From NCBI GenBank assembly GCA_033032865.1, contig JAWHQI010000001.1, positions 2,316,001-2,380,000 on the forward strand: a stretch of DNA of 64,000 bases, read 5' to 3'. Position numbers and translations under genes: made by a program. This DNA comes from Dactylorhiza incarnata. Taxonomy: Eukaryota > Streptophyta > Magnoliopsida > Asparagales > Orchidaceae. The notes beneath the pieces were generated by a model that was not told the DNA's origin, made no database searches, and worked only from the letters and a program-made list of their open reading frames with translations. Positions 47,152-58,287 of this stretch are shown here, one piece after another. Each line of letters starts with the position of its first letter. Position 1 is the stretch's first letter.

Positions 47152-48696
47152 TGTTGGATCTGATGGCGCCCTTAGAGGGGGGGGGGGGGGGGGTGAATAA
47201 GGGGTTTACTGTTTTTGAGATAAACTGACAGATTTTAATGAAACAGAAAACTTTTTGGCACTGTTGCTAACGCCTGGCGTTGACTAGTTAAAGCCTGACG
47301 GTATCCCTCCAGAAAATAGTTTGGCAGAAATAAACAAAGTGATTTTACTTGCACAATCTCAAATGAAATACAAATCCAGAAAAATAGATATACTGAAAAG
47401 GAATTTTATATATCACGAAATGATTATAAGGATAATACTTCAATAACGCTTGAAATTGAGGCGACAAGTTGAAAATCCTTTTTTTTTGTTCCTTCACCGG
47501 TCCTTCTCCCAAGGACCGGTTGGCTATAGCCTATCTATCCCCAGAAAAGGCCTCTAGCCACCCCCTAGATCTACCCTTGACCTAGTCGCCACGCACAAGG
47601 CGACAAATTACCCCCTAAGCCGCACAAGGACCTAGTCACCACACACAAGGCGGCGATTTCACTACGGTTACAAGTAAATGAAAAGATAAAGATAAAAATC
47701 GGAATAAAAGACTCCCTATATTGAAGAGCACTGAAGGAGATGTTGAAGACACGCTTTGATCATCATCGGAGTTGAAGCGAGCGTCCTTCTTCAAATTGAC
47801 CGTTGCAAATCTCCTTCGCACTCTTGTTCCTCAATGGTGGGGTTGAGAGTTCTCTCTGAATTTGGGGATGAAATGCTCTCTCAGAAAATTGGAGTGAAGG
47901 CTTGAAGGCATGTCCATCAACAACGAAATCAGGTCTTTTTTAAATAGACACCGGAGCTAACACGCGTCGTTAAGGGTTAACGCCGGCGTTAGTGAACGTG
48001 CACTGTCGTGGCTGAAATCGTGCAACCGTCAAGATCGTGGCAGTTTGTCGATTCAACGCGGGCGTTAAGAGTCAACGCTGGCGTAGAGTCGTTCTCCTTC
48101 AAATTCGTCGACCGGCCTTCTCATTTCATCGAACGCAGGGTGTTGAGTCGTTCTCCTTCAAATTCGTCGATCGACCTTCTCATTTCGTCGAACGCGGGTC
48201 CAGTTCGTCGAATGCAGGTCCAGTTCGTCGAACGCAGGTCCAGTTCGTCGAACGCAGGTCCAGTTCGTCGAACGCAGGTCCAGTTCTTCGAACGCAGGTC
48301 TAGTTCGTCAAATGCAGTTCCAGTTCGTCGAACGCAGGTCCTGTTCGTCGAACGCAGTTTCTTCAGGCGGAATTTCGTCGAACGGAGAGCAAAGTTCGTC
48401 GAACGACTAGCGTCAGCGTTAGCTACTAACGCCTGGCGTTGTCTCTGCCTTCTCAACGGATGTCTTCTCAACGACATTTCATCTCAGCGGATACTTTTCT
48501 CGACGGATGTTAACGCGGGGCGTTAACTACTAACGCGGGGCGTTAACTCTCTTTCCAGAGAATCCTCATCAAACAACATCATGTTCATATGGTTATTTAA
48601 CAATAGTACCTGCACACTTATAAACACAAGCAAGATCAAATACATAGTGTGATTTGTTATTCTCAAACTAAGAGATGTGGAAAACAAGCTCCAACA
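47152..48696 (-). repeat. 5' LTR of the copia element
   Basis: It is 100 bp longer than its sister at 27767-29211. The difference is mainly eight instead of four GGTCCAGTTCGTCGAACGCA units (48186-48350) and a G17 tract at 47177-47193. Confidence 0.95.
47177..47193. repeat. G17 homopolymer in the copia 5' LTR
   Basis: The sister LTR has G6 at 27792-27797 in the same context (CCCTTAGA before, TGAAT after). Confidence 0.97.
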
Positions 48697-48781
48697 ATAG
48701 ACATTTTCGAAAAGCACATTTTCCTACCATCTTTTTGCCACCACTCCTCCTTTCTGAAAAGCCATCCCAAACAGGCCCTAA

Positions 48782-49215
48782 GCTCTCTTTACTAAAAAAT
48801 ACCGCATCCGTGATAAAATGCATTCCTACATCTACTTCATTTAACTTTTCAACTATTTACATCCTACAAAAAATTAAAAAATAAAACATAACTCATAGGA
48901 TGCCCCCAAAATGCTACAAATTTGAGATTGTGAAGACTAAATACACACTCATTATACAAGTTTTTTCATGTGAACAACTAAAAACACACACATTATTCAT
49001 TGTATTCAAGATAATACAAATGAATCAAAGAAAATTATTCTACTTAATAGCAATTATGTCTCCTAATGCCACAAATAATCCAACTATTCCAAATCAACTC
49101 CATGTTAGTGAGGAAGAAGAAGAGCAAAACATTAGGGTTTTTGGATTGGTAGAAGAAAAAAAATTAGGGTTTTCAGAGTGGGAGAGGAAATGTGCCCAGA
49201 AATAAAAAAAAACTT
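48782..49215. other. AT-rich host sequence, no gene recognised
   Basis: This lies between the PIF-like element and the candidate divergent exon. Small frames only. Confidence 0.5.
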
Positions 49216-49216
49216 A

Positions 49217-49560
49217 CCGAACGTGGTGGAGGGATAGCCATGGCAACCGACTAGAGGAAAACAACTGGATGAATCCGTCGGCGTTGAGCAGAGAAATTGT
49301 GAGGACGGACGGCGAAATGTAGAATAACGGCAGGGAAATGCAGAACAAGGGCGGCAAAATGCAGAATAAGGGCAGTGAAATGCAGAAAAATGCGGCTGAC
49401 TGAAGATATGGAGGTGAAATGAGGTTCTAGGCCGTTGTAGGGTGGCGAGATGGAGGGCGTTTCTAGTTGTCGGGCTGCATCGAGATGAATAGGGCGAAAT
49501 CTCGAAAGCGAAAAGCGGAGGCAGGAACTGGAGTGAGCCGGTATTTGGAGTTTTTTTCAT
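49217..49560 (-). other. Possible first exon of a divergent gene
   Basis: The minus strand has a 142-codon frame from 49560. Independently, it has a short ATG frame MAIPPPRS (from about 49240) ending at a consensus splice donor GTAAGT near 49215. It faces away from the tRNA synthetase gene and shares its CCAAT/TATA interval. Repeated (G)CCGCCC(T)TTGTTCTGCATTT-like words at 49310-49390 produce the Phe/Cys/Ser-rich frame. No homologous protein was recognised, and the PIF-like and copia insertions lie just downstream, so any such gene is probably broken. Confidence 0.3.
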
Positions 49561-49568
49561 GTGCCATT

Positions 49569-49620
49569 AGCCAATGATGATGTGCCATTAGCCAATAATA
49601 ACGTTACCCCTATATTAAAG
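49569..49620 (+). promoter_or_regulatory. Promoter of the asparaginyl-tRNA synthetase gene
   Basis: Two CCAAT boxes (49571-49575 and 49592-49596) lie in a direct repeat of GTGCCATTAGCCAAT. TATATTAAAG follows at 49611-49620. The start codon is about 340 bp further on, with a C/T-rich leader between. Confidence 0.6.
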
Positions 49621-49961
49621 CCGTTATATTGCAGCTTTCTGCTTTATACATGTGCAGTAGCCTTGCCCTCACACATTCATTTCCCGCCTGCCACTTCTCC
49701 GTGAAACTCCCCCGGCCATTATCCCTTTCCTCGCCTCCCTTACTTCCTTCCTTCGCCGGCGGGCGTTCGCCACCTCCCTTAACGCAGAATGTCTTCACTT
49801 CCCCCTCAAAACCTTCTTCGGAAAGCAAAGCATTCTTCTCCTCTGCGGATGTCCCCAATACATCAACTTCAAAAGCTCCACCCATTTCTGCACTCCATAA
49901 ATTTCTCAACCTCTCTCCATCTTCTTCTTCTCCTCCTCATCCCCATCCCTGAATACCATCA

Positions 49962-51153
49962 ATGGGATCCGAATCCACCCTCTCTACTGTTAACGAAGGC
50001 CTCCGGCAGACGCCGTTGATGCCGGCAGTGGAGCGGTTCAAATACTCCAATAGGGTTTTGCTGAGGTCGATTCTTGGTCGCGCCGATGGGGGCATAGGGC
50101 TAGTTGGGGAGAGACTTCTGGTCGGAGGATGGGTGAAGTCTGGCGAGGAGAAACAGAAGCCGGAGGCTTCTGTGCCATTACTGCCGGCTCCTCCGGTTGT
50201 GAAGGACGTGACTTGCTCGGAAATTCTGATTTCCAGGCTCCCCATTCTCCGGTCGATCATGAAGATTCTGACCGGAGTAGGATGCACTGCACTTTCTCCA
50301 GGGAAGCTGGACGGCCCGGCGAAGCCTGTGCCAACAGTTGCCTACTTGCGTATCAATGATGGATCCTGTGTTTTCAATCTTCAGGTTCGGTTTATATTTT
50401 TCTCATGGATTTTAGCTTTCCCTGCTTGCTAAATTTTTTTCTGGATGTAGGAGAAATGTATGCCACTCTTGCTTCTACACAAGAATGAAATTTTTTAATC
50501 TCTTTGCTGCAAGACTCTTTTTTTTAATATTAGCTTAAATGAAGGTCACTAATCCTAAAAAGTTGTTCATTAATCTAACTCCTAGCTAGGTTTAATGAAA
50601 GATGAAATTAATCTGAAAAGCTTTATATTAAAGTCACTTCCAATCTAGGGGGGATTTATTATTAGGACAAATTGACCAAGTTAGATTAGCAAATTCAATT
50701 CATAACAGAAAAAAAAAACACTTTGGTTTGAATTTAGGTTGATTGTTGATACCCTTCTGTCATACTAATCCTAAGTTTAATATTAACTAAACAATAGCCC
50801 TTAACTGAGTTTGGAATGGTTGATAAGCTTCCCAAAGATCCTAGTGTTAATTTTTTGAAATATGACTGTTAGAACGATTACATGAATACTGACTGGCTAC
50901 CTTCTCTGGTTACTTGCAGATAATTGTTGATTCCTATATATTTCCTCTCTCCCAGATTTTGCCTGCTGGAACTTCTGTTCTAGTGGAAGGTATGCTAGAG
51001 AGAACTAAGGTAGGAAAGCATGCAGTGGAGCTTAAAGTGGAGAAAGTTTTACATGTTGGAAGTGTTGATGCTAAGAAGTATCCCTTATCTAAAAGAACAC
51101 TCTCAAAGGCATTCTTAAGGGCTTATCCGCACCTCCGCCCACGAAAAACTCCG
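49962..51153 (+). CDS. NS2: Cytosolic asparaginyl-tRNA synthetase (NS2 type), exons 1-2 only
   Basis: Exon 1 is 49962-50384 (141 codons) and exon 2 is 50920-51153 (78 codons), joined in phase 0 by an intron ending TTGCAG. The enzyme charges tRNA-Asn with asparagine in the cytosol. Visible parts are FKYSNRVLLRSIL, the OB-fold start VGERLLVGGWVKSG, an insertion with VKDVTCSEI typical of the NS2 branch, LRINDGSCVFNLQ, then GTSVLVEGML, HAVELKVEKVLHVG and KYPLSKR. This is the anticodon-binding half. A stop TGA at 49950-49952 in the same frame supports the start. A donor GTAATT follows exon 2. The class II catalytic domain is not found before 64000, so the gene has a very long intron or is truncated. 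Confidence 0.9.
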
Positions 51154-54100
51154 GTAATTTAATTTCCTTATGTAAATTCCTTGTCACTCCTTTCGTGTTT
51201 TTATATTATGTTGATGATGAGAATACGATTTGTTGAACTTTGCTCTCATTTGAGTTGGATTCACAGAAAATGTTCTTTCTTCTAATTCATCAAGGGACTC
51301 TATTGTCTCTTTTTTAACTAATGCGATGGAGAACACCTATAGCAATTCTCCGAGTTTGTTTTCTATTCTGTAGGAAATGAAACAACCAGAGAAAATATGT
51401 CTTGGTGTATCAATTCCATTTGTTATTTATTATGTTTACCTGACTGAGAACTTGAAATACAATCATGAACCGATAAAGCTACATGTGTGCTTTAACATGC
51501 AATAGATTAAAGCACAAAACTCTCTCATGTCGGTCATTTATCAAGAATTTATTTTTAAAATGTTTTATTTTAAATTAGGCAATTTTATTTCCATTTTATT
51601 AACTAGGAAAATCATGGATTTTGCTAGTACAAAAAGTTATAACCTATGGTTACTCATGCACTTATATATTTTATCCTCAAATGTCTCACACTTTTCGGTT
51701 GCTTATTTGATTGTTAAATTTAGGCTCCATTTGGCACGACGTTTTTGCTCCGGTGAGTTTGGATAAAAAACGCCACCGCTGTAGAATGTATGTTTGGCAT
51801 GACAACGGTTATGACCGCAATCAAGAAAAAAAACTTGTTTTGAACATAAAAGTGAACGTACTTCCTTAGTTGAGGTCGCGCGTTCACAAACAACGGTTCA
51901 TAACCACCGCGCTTACGACCGCTACCGCCATGACAAACGAAGCCTTAATCTATCCTTAAATGTCCCACATCATTCATCCTTGTGTTTATTTTATTATGGT
52001 GTTTAGATTCTACCGGACATGGAAAACATTTTCCTTCTTTGGTCACAATCTTTCATTACGTCTATTTGTTATGGCATGAAAAGTTACTCCACATCATTTG
52101 CCTTATGTTTTTTATTATTAGCTTTGTTTAATCTTCTTCGTATTTATTATTGCATTGTGTACAATTTGTATACATGTGTCCAGTTTGTTAGTTATGATTC
52201 TCTATGAAATACTCTATTGATAGATTATTTTCTCATTTGTCATCACTATATCTTTAACCCCCACGCTATCTTCTTTTGTGATTATCATTGTTAGCCTTAT
52301 TCAAACTATTCTGCGGTGGTACCTTTATTTTTGAATCATAATGTAAATTTTCCTATTAAACATAGCTTACAAAAATTCAGTTATGCTTTTATAATTATTC
52401 CTCTTAATGGTGAGCTATGGTTAACTACCAAAGTTAAGGATACCAAAGTTGGGTTGGATACATTATGTAACATTCTGGGGTTCTAATACTTTAATTATGT
52501 TTACCAAAGAAGCATCAACTTAATTAATTATCCATGAACACAAAGAACCTTTTAGATAAATACATCATTGTGCTTATCATGATTCATCATCAATAATAGA
52601 GCAATAAAATGACAAGTAGAGAGGACTTAAATTCAATTTAAACTTTTCAAGAGTATTGTCGAACCTTCCAGTCATCTTCATCATCAGGTACTAGGCTAAT
52701 AAAACATCTTCAAGTAAATGTTTGATTCTTTTAACTCCTCATTAATTCAATCATGAGGCTTCATGGTTGAAACTTGTTGCTGGATGGTAAAAATTAAGGG
52801 TGAGATAAACAAATCTCAGTGAGTAATTCTCTTACTCTAAGAATCTAAATGCCCATAAGGTGTAGGTTTTCAATTATTATCCATATTTTTAAGGATTAAA
52901 ATATTAACTACACCTTAGGGTTATTCTCATATTTTACTTCATAATTTGGTTAAAACATACTTCTTATTTCATAGCATACATGCATAACTTGTAAATTTAA
53001 TCGTTTTTATAGCTTGGTTATATAATTTTTATATTTTGCTTCTTTTCATAACTTATTTATGCACACAATTTTTTTATACTTCATTTTTGGTCATACTTAC
53101 CATTGGTGCATAGACTTAAACACTTGCATCATTATTCATTCTTTCTTTTAAACTTGTCAATTCATTCGGTGACAAATTCAAGACCAACCCTTGCGGTCGG
53201 TTGAGATTTAGTAACTAGTCCATGATCTAACACTATGGTGAGGTTCCCCTCACCCCCTTGCGGGACATAAACTGTGGTGATGGCGTAAGGCTTCACCGCC
53301 CGACAGTTTGACCCGCCATGAGCAGTAATGATCATGACTTTAATTATGGTGAATTTTCACCTAACTATAGCAAGGTAGCTACCTCGCCCTCAAGGATTTT
53401 CTCCTAAGTAAATTCATTCTACATTCTTTCGTCATTCATATTCTTGAACGTCCCTAACATTAAAATATGGATTTATGCATTTCTAATTGAGATTTTGACT
53501 AATACTTAACCTTCTTTAAGTGGGTCTTTGCTGATCCCTTAATGGATTATGCTAAAAGGAGCTCTTCAAGAGGTTTGGAGGCCCTTAAGTGGCCCAAATA
53601 AATCTCCTATAACATTTAAATTGCTGGTTGGGCCTTAAACTCAAGTATATTTCATAGAATTTAAATTCTTTTATATATTTAAGACTGGTTAAATTCCAAT
53701 CAGTGCTATAAGTTGTTGATCGGTCTCTTGAATCGCATAATTTGCATGTATTAGTATGAATTTTGACTATAACTTTTCATGAAATAATTGAAAGATAATA
53801 TTCTTTGTATTGCCTAGTTTAATGCAAGGCATACAAATAATTGCCACTATCATATTATAGTCTTCAAATTCTGTTGTAGGTTATCTTGTTAATCATCTTG
53901 ATGCTAGTATTAGAATCAAGCAAAATATCATGGGCTAACACCTTTATTAACATAATGGCTATCTTAAGCCCTTATTCCCAAACATAATTAGTCATAAAAT
54001 GATATTTCTTCTTACTCTACGATCATATCTTAATTTACATATACAACAAATTCCCAAAATCTGAAATCCATTCCTTAACTTCTCTGTCCATACGAGATCA

Positions 54101-54268
54101 AACTTCTCACAAGTGGTGTCTCAATTTTTACATAATAAGCACTTTTTCAAAAATCTGCAAATTCATCGTATAATATCACTTATATTAGTGATACTTTAAA
54201 TAACAAATTACCAATATTCCGCATAAAGTGAATGCTATATATTCTGAAAGCTAGCATTAATTTGAAGG
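51154..54268 (+). other. Intron 2 or gene flank, no exon seen
   Basis: AT-rich sequence was checked for the next conserved block of the enzyme and none was found. A GC-richer part at 53150-53420 (CTTGCGG words, CACCGCCCGACAGTTTGACC) looks like decayed repeat sequence of unknown type. A small MITE lies at 51723-51944. Confidence 0.6.
51723..51944. mobile_element. PIF/Tourist-like MITE, 222 bp
   Basis: Ends GGCTCCATTTGGCACGACG and, inverted, GGCTTCGTTTGTCATGGCG match at 14 of 19 positions. TTA flanks both sides (51720-51722, 51945-51947). Its interior has repeated ACCGC words and no coding capacity. Confidence 0.75.
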
Positions 54269-54273
54269 AATAC

Positions 54274-54720
54274 TGTCATGATGGTGAAAGTTGCGCAATC
54301 AAGAACGAACAAAGGATTGCATTAATTGAAAAGAGCACAGGATACAATTCGGAGCAAGCTCAAGGAGGTTGTGTCCTCCAGGAACTCTCTCCAAAGAGAG
54401 CCCAAAACAACTAGAACATTCAAGGTCCCTTAACACCTAAACCCCTCCCCCTTATATAGATGAGGGAGGGCAACCATACAAGGAATTACAAAATGATTTA
54501 AATAATTAATTAATCTAATTAATATTAATTAATATTCATTAATTAATATCAATCAATTAATTAATACAAGTCAATTACGAGAAATAATCACGGCGATCTC
54601 CATATGCGCGCTCTGGTGGTCCCGATGAGGAGTAGTTGCTCCGGCGTATACGTGAGTATAACATAATCTCTGGTAGTCCCAGCGAGGAGTAACCGGCCCG
54701 GAGAATGTGTGAGGGTAACA
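54274..54720 (-). repeat. 3' LTR of the gypsy remnant
   Basis: It matches 62678-63119 throughout, including the ATTAATTAATATTAATT block and the repeated (G/A)GTGGTCCC(G/A)GCGAGGAGTAG-like words. Confidence 0.93.
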
Positions 54721-54790
54721 TACCATCGCCCTTGAAAATTAACCTTGTCCTCAAGGTTGAGTTTTAATAGTTTGTCGGAGTCGGTGGTAA
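54721..54790 (-). pseudogene. C-terminal tail of a gypsy pol
   Basis: Minus-strand codons just before the LTR read KLNLEDKVNFQGRW. A LEDKV-(F/L)QGG-type ending directly before the 3' LTR is common in plant gypsy polyproteins. The remaining interior to 55294 shows no recognisable domain. Confidence 0.55.
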
Positions 54791-55274
54791 GTGTGACGAG
54801 GAAACAATTGCGGATAGCAGTTGGTGGCCTCTAGTGTAAGGAGGGAATTAATAGAAGAAGCAATGAATAAGAAGAAAACACTATGGTATAAATTTTATGG
54901 TGTATTAGTGGATGGTGAAAAGAGAGGGGAACAACTAATGTGGGTGAGGGTGTGGAGGAGATGGTTGAGGGCGTTAAAGAAAAATAGGAATGAGAGGGGG
55001 CGTGGTACCGTGGGAACAGAGAAGGAAGTTTTGTTGGTGTGGGAGTATTTAAATGAAGAGTATGGGACAAAAGAGGAAATGAATAAAGTAAAATTTGGCA
55101 GCTAGTGGAGGAGGGGGGTAGCTGTGGTATGGGAAAGAGGAGGCTTGGTGGGGTGCACGACGAATATGAAGAGGCGGAAGCAGGCATCCAGGGTACAAAA
55201 TTGGGTGAAATGAGAAGGCAAAAGAGATGCTCAGCAGCCTTGCGGAACCCTACAAGACCGCCAGGCGTGCGGGA

Positions 55275-55295
55275 GGGGGGGGGGGGGGGGGGGGG
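55275..55295. repeat. G21 homopolymer at the chromovirus insertion point
   Basis: The corresponding right flank has G7 (62068-62074). The T that should start the 5' LTR is missing here. Confidence 0.95.
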
Positions 55296-56418
55296 ACGGC
55301 GCGCGACCACCCACACACGTCTATTCCCGCAGGAGGCGGTGAACCGTCGCTCGGACGATCGATCCAAGCCTACGGTTGCGTCCGGATCGTCGTTGCGAGT
55401 TAAATTACTATATTTATTTATGTTCTTATGTTGTATTTGGCGCCCGATCGGGCCGAGCATTATGAGCCGTCCGTTTCGGGACGCCCTAGTTTTACTTGCT
55501 ATAAATAAGTGTTTTTTTTTGGGGGGGGGGGGGGGGGGGGCTGATGGGGCATCGTGGGTTTTGCTGAATACGACAACCATCGGTCTTCTCCGTGCGGGTG
55601 CGACGCCGACGTTCTCCTCCTCCCGTTGGTGTGACTCCAAGGGTAAGCCTCCCTCCTCTCCTCCTCCCTCCCAGCCACTCGCCGCCAAGCCTTGCCTCCT
55701 CCTTCCAGCCCGCCGCCGAACCCTCCCACCTCCTTCCAGCCCGCCGTCGAACCCTCCCACCTCCAGCCAGCCCGTCGTCAGCCCTCCCCCTCCCTCCTGC
55801 CGCCGTCCAGCACCCCCCTCTCCCATCTACGTATTTCCTGCCACCATATTACTCCTCCAGCAACAACCTCCCGCCCACCTCCCTTTCCCCTTCCGTGACT
55901 CCACTTCCAGCCCTCCTACTTCCTGCAGCCCCACCCCACAACCCCAAGCCAGCCACCTCCACTTCCCCTCCACGTCTTTGGACCACTAAACCCTACCCCT
56001 CTACATATACAGCCCGCCAACCGCCACCGTCGCCAGCTTTCCAGCTTTCCGCTTCCGTGGAGTCCTCCGTCAGCCCAATCAGCCCCCCGCTTACACGTGT
56101 AAGTCTAGTTTGGAGTAATTTCTTTTGTTGTTGAACATCTGGCGCTTGTGCTTGTAGTGGATGTTAATCTTGTATTGCTATTAGTATTGTTCTTTGCATA
56201 ACTTGCAGGGTTTATTCGGCGTGTGCTTAAAATTATTTGCAACTCGTTTGTTGTGAATCATGCCGGCTTCCTTAAATTAAAATTGTGAACGTCCATGCTC
56301 CTGCTCGTTTCTTCATAACACTTAATTATGGTTGCTGATTTTTGAACGGACCATCTTGCATCATTTGCATATTAGCTTGCACTTAGTGTGTCCAGTCTCG
56401 AGGTCTACCACTGCATCA
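55295..56418 (+). repeat. 5' LTR of the chromovirus
   Basis: It matches 60962-62067 with few substitutions. The main difference is G20 with T9 at 55512-55540 against G7 with T4 at 61180-61190. The C-rich part (55640-55990) gives long meaningless frames. Confidence 0.95.
55521..55540. repeat. G20 homopolymer in the chromovirus 5' LTR
   Basis: The sister LTR has G7 at 61184-61190. Confidence 0.97.
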
Positions 56419-56421
56419 AAT

Positions 56422-56434
56422 TGGTATCAGAGCC
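56422..56434 (+). promoter_or_regulatory. Initiator-Met tRNA primer site
   Basis: TGGTATCAGAGCC lies three bases after the LTR end, an exact match to the usual plant initiator-Met primer site. Confidence 0.95.
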
Positions 56435-56453
56435 CTAGGTTAGGGCCCCTTGC

Positions 56454-57668
56454 ATGTTACGTAGTGGTAGAGAGTTTCGCCAACCCATGTCACACCGTCC
56501 AGTCCACGACGATAGGACCACCAGTACCCAATCCGATATGACATTTGCCGAATTCCAAAAAATGGTTCTCGATCGGTTCGACCAAATGGGAGCCCATTTT
56601 GAAACCCTTAGGGCCGACATAGCTAGAGTCAACACACGGGTCGATCGATTAGAAAACCCTAGAGATCGAGCGGCTCCTCCCCCAGATGACGAGCCACTCG
56701 AGGATCACCGCGACGCTACACCACCTCGTGAGAGGCGTGGCAGAGACATTCCCCGCAGAGACCCCCCTCCTACAAGGGGAAATTTCTACCGCGACTACCA
56801 GTATCGTGGGGGCCCCGAAAGGAACCCCAGACCGCCACCCCCACCGCGTAGGAGAGGTCGAGCCCCTCCTGCACGATACGATTACGACGATGATGACCAG
56901 TACGACGACCACCGTGAGCCGCGTCGGGGGTTGACCCCCGAAGATGATGACATCACTCGCCGCATCCGTATTGACGCGCCTACCTTCGACGGTCACCTGG
57001 ACCCGAAGGCATTTAGTGATTGGCTCATGGATATGGATCACTATTTCGACTGGTTTGAGATGACTGGCGAACGATGTGTGCGCTTCGCTAAAATGAAATT
57101 ACTTGGGCAGGCGAAGATTTATTGGTCTAGTGTCGAGAGATCCCTTGAGCGTGAGGGGTACTACCCCATCACCGAATGGACTGAGATGAAGGATCGTCTG
57201 AGGGATAAGTACCTACCTGCCTCATACCGTGACCAGCTCATCGATCAGCTGAATGCTCTGCGACAGGGAACCCTTTCTGTTGCAGAGTACATGTCTCGCT
57301 TTGACGAGCTTGTGGTCCGCAACGATATATATGAGGAGCCTATAGCCACTGCTTCTCGTTTCCGGACCAGGCTTAGGGCTGACATTCGTAGGGAACTGAT
57401 TCCCCACCGGATTGAGACCGTAGATCAGGTTTTTCAGCTCGCGCTCGAGTATGAACAATATTTGCCCACAACTGGCCCCAGACAGGCCACGTCACGACCA
57501 GATGCTTCTACAACTAGGAGACCCGCTCCTGCCACGACCATGGCCCCTCCCCGCACCCCCGCCGATGGAGCAGGGAAAGCTATTATTCCTGGGGGCCCCA
57601 AACCTGGGGGCGTCCAATGGGTACCCACTGCGAAGATCGATCTTCAAGACGAAGGATGGTTTGTATGA
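56454..57668 (+). pseudogene. Chromovirus gag, C-terminus deleted
   Basis: An open frame starts MLRSGREFRQPM. It has a helical start (EFQKMVLDRFDQMGAHFETL), an Arg/Pro/Asp-rich linker, and the gag core: IDAPTFDGHLDPKAFSDWL, MKLLGQAKIYWSS, EWTEMKDRLRDKYLP and TLSVAEYMSRFDEL. After GKAIIPGGPKPGG the frame enters RT sequence (AKIDL) by deletion. The zinc knuckle and protease are missing. Confidence 0.9.
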
Positions 57669-58287
57669 GTGACTTGTTATGCCATTCGGGCTATCGAATG
57701 CGCCCAGTACATTCATGAGAGTAATGACACAGGTCTTGCGGCCCTATATGGGCAAGTTTTTGGTAGTCTACTTTGACGATATATTGATATACAGCCAGGG
57801 CCGCACCGATCACCTCCATCACATTCGCCTTGTGTTTGATCTCCTGCGGAAGGAGCATCTTTATATCAATCTGAAGAAGTGTGCCTTCCTATCTGAGTCG
57901 GTCCACTTCCTGGGTTATATCATTTCCGCGTCTGGTATTTCCGTTGACCCGGACAAGGTCAAGTTTATTCGTGATTGGCCTGTCCCCTCGAATATCCACG
58001 AGGCCCGGAGTTTTCACGGCCTAGCCACATTCTATCGGAGATTTGTGCGAGGATTTAGTTCTATCATGGCCCCGTTCACGAGCTGCCTCCGCAAGGGTGA
58101 TTTTGTATGGACGAAGGCCGCCACGCGGGCCTTCGAGGAGATCAAGGAGAGACTATCGTCTGCTCCTGTTCTTCGTTTACCAGATTTTTCCAAGCCCTTT
58201 GAGGTGGCCTGTGACGCATCCGGCGTTGGAATTGGAGGAGTACTTAGTCAGGAGGGTCACCCAGTTGCTTACTTTATGAGAAACTGA
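57640..58287 (+). pseudogene. Chromovirus reverse transcriptase, N-terminus deleted
   Basis: The frame begins inside RT (FKTKDGLYE, a TGA stop at 57667-57669 in place of Trp, then [18 protein letters not shown]). It keeps the catalytic [11 protein letters not shown] and [17 protein letters not shown], and continues into RNase H ([15 protein letters not shown]). A missing base near 58271 moves the frame, ending at 58287. The deletion removed the first RT blocks. Confidence 0.92.

Larger units (their letters stand above)
27767..48696 (-). mobile_element. Ty1/copia element, probably SIRE-like, with a foreign middle
   Basis: LTRs at 27767-29211 and 47152-48696 end in TGTTGGA/TCCAACA. ATAGA repeats at 27762-27766 and 48697-48701. 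The minus strand shows a tRNA-iMet primer site, gag, a gap, RT-RNase H, 1.7 kb without recognised genes and a polypurine tract AAAAAGGCAAGA before the 3' LTR. Protease and integrase are missing; 32816-45590 holds other elements in their place. The long acidic gag C-terminus with a NICLM-type motif suggests the SIRE/Maximus lineage. Confidence 0.92.
26137..48778. mobile_element. PIF/Harbinger-like element split by a copia insertion
   Basis: The left end GGGCCTGTTTAGGAAGGCTTTT at 26137 and the inverted right end (minus strand GGGCCTGTTTGGGATGGCTTTT from 48778) match at 20 of 22 positions. TAA flanks both ends (26134-26136, 48779-48781), the 3-bp duplication typical of PIF/Harbinger elements. 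Without the copia element 27767-48696 the original is about 1.7 kb. No transposase is present, so it is non-autonomous. Its interior is mostly the minisatellite described separately. Confidence 0.82.

Noticed and set aside
54831..55826. 331-codon minus-strand frame
   Set aside because: It crosses the border between the gypsy remnant and the chromovirus LTR and has no domain; it depends on the length of G tracts.
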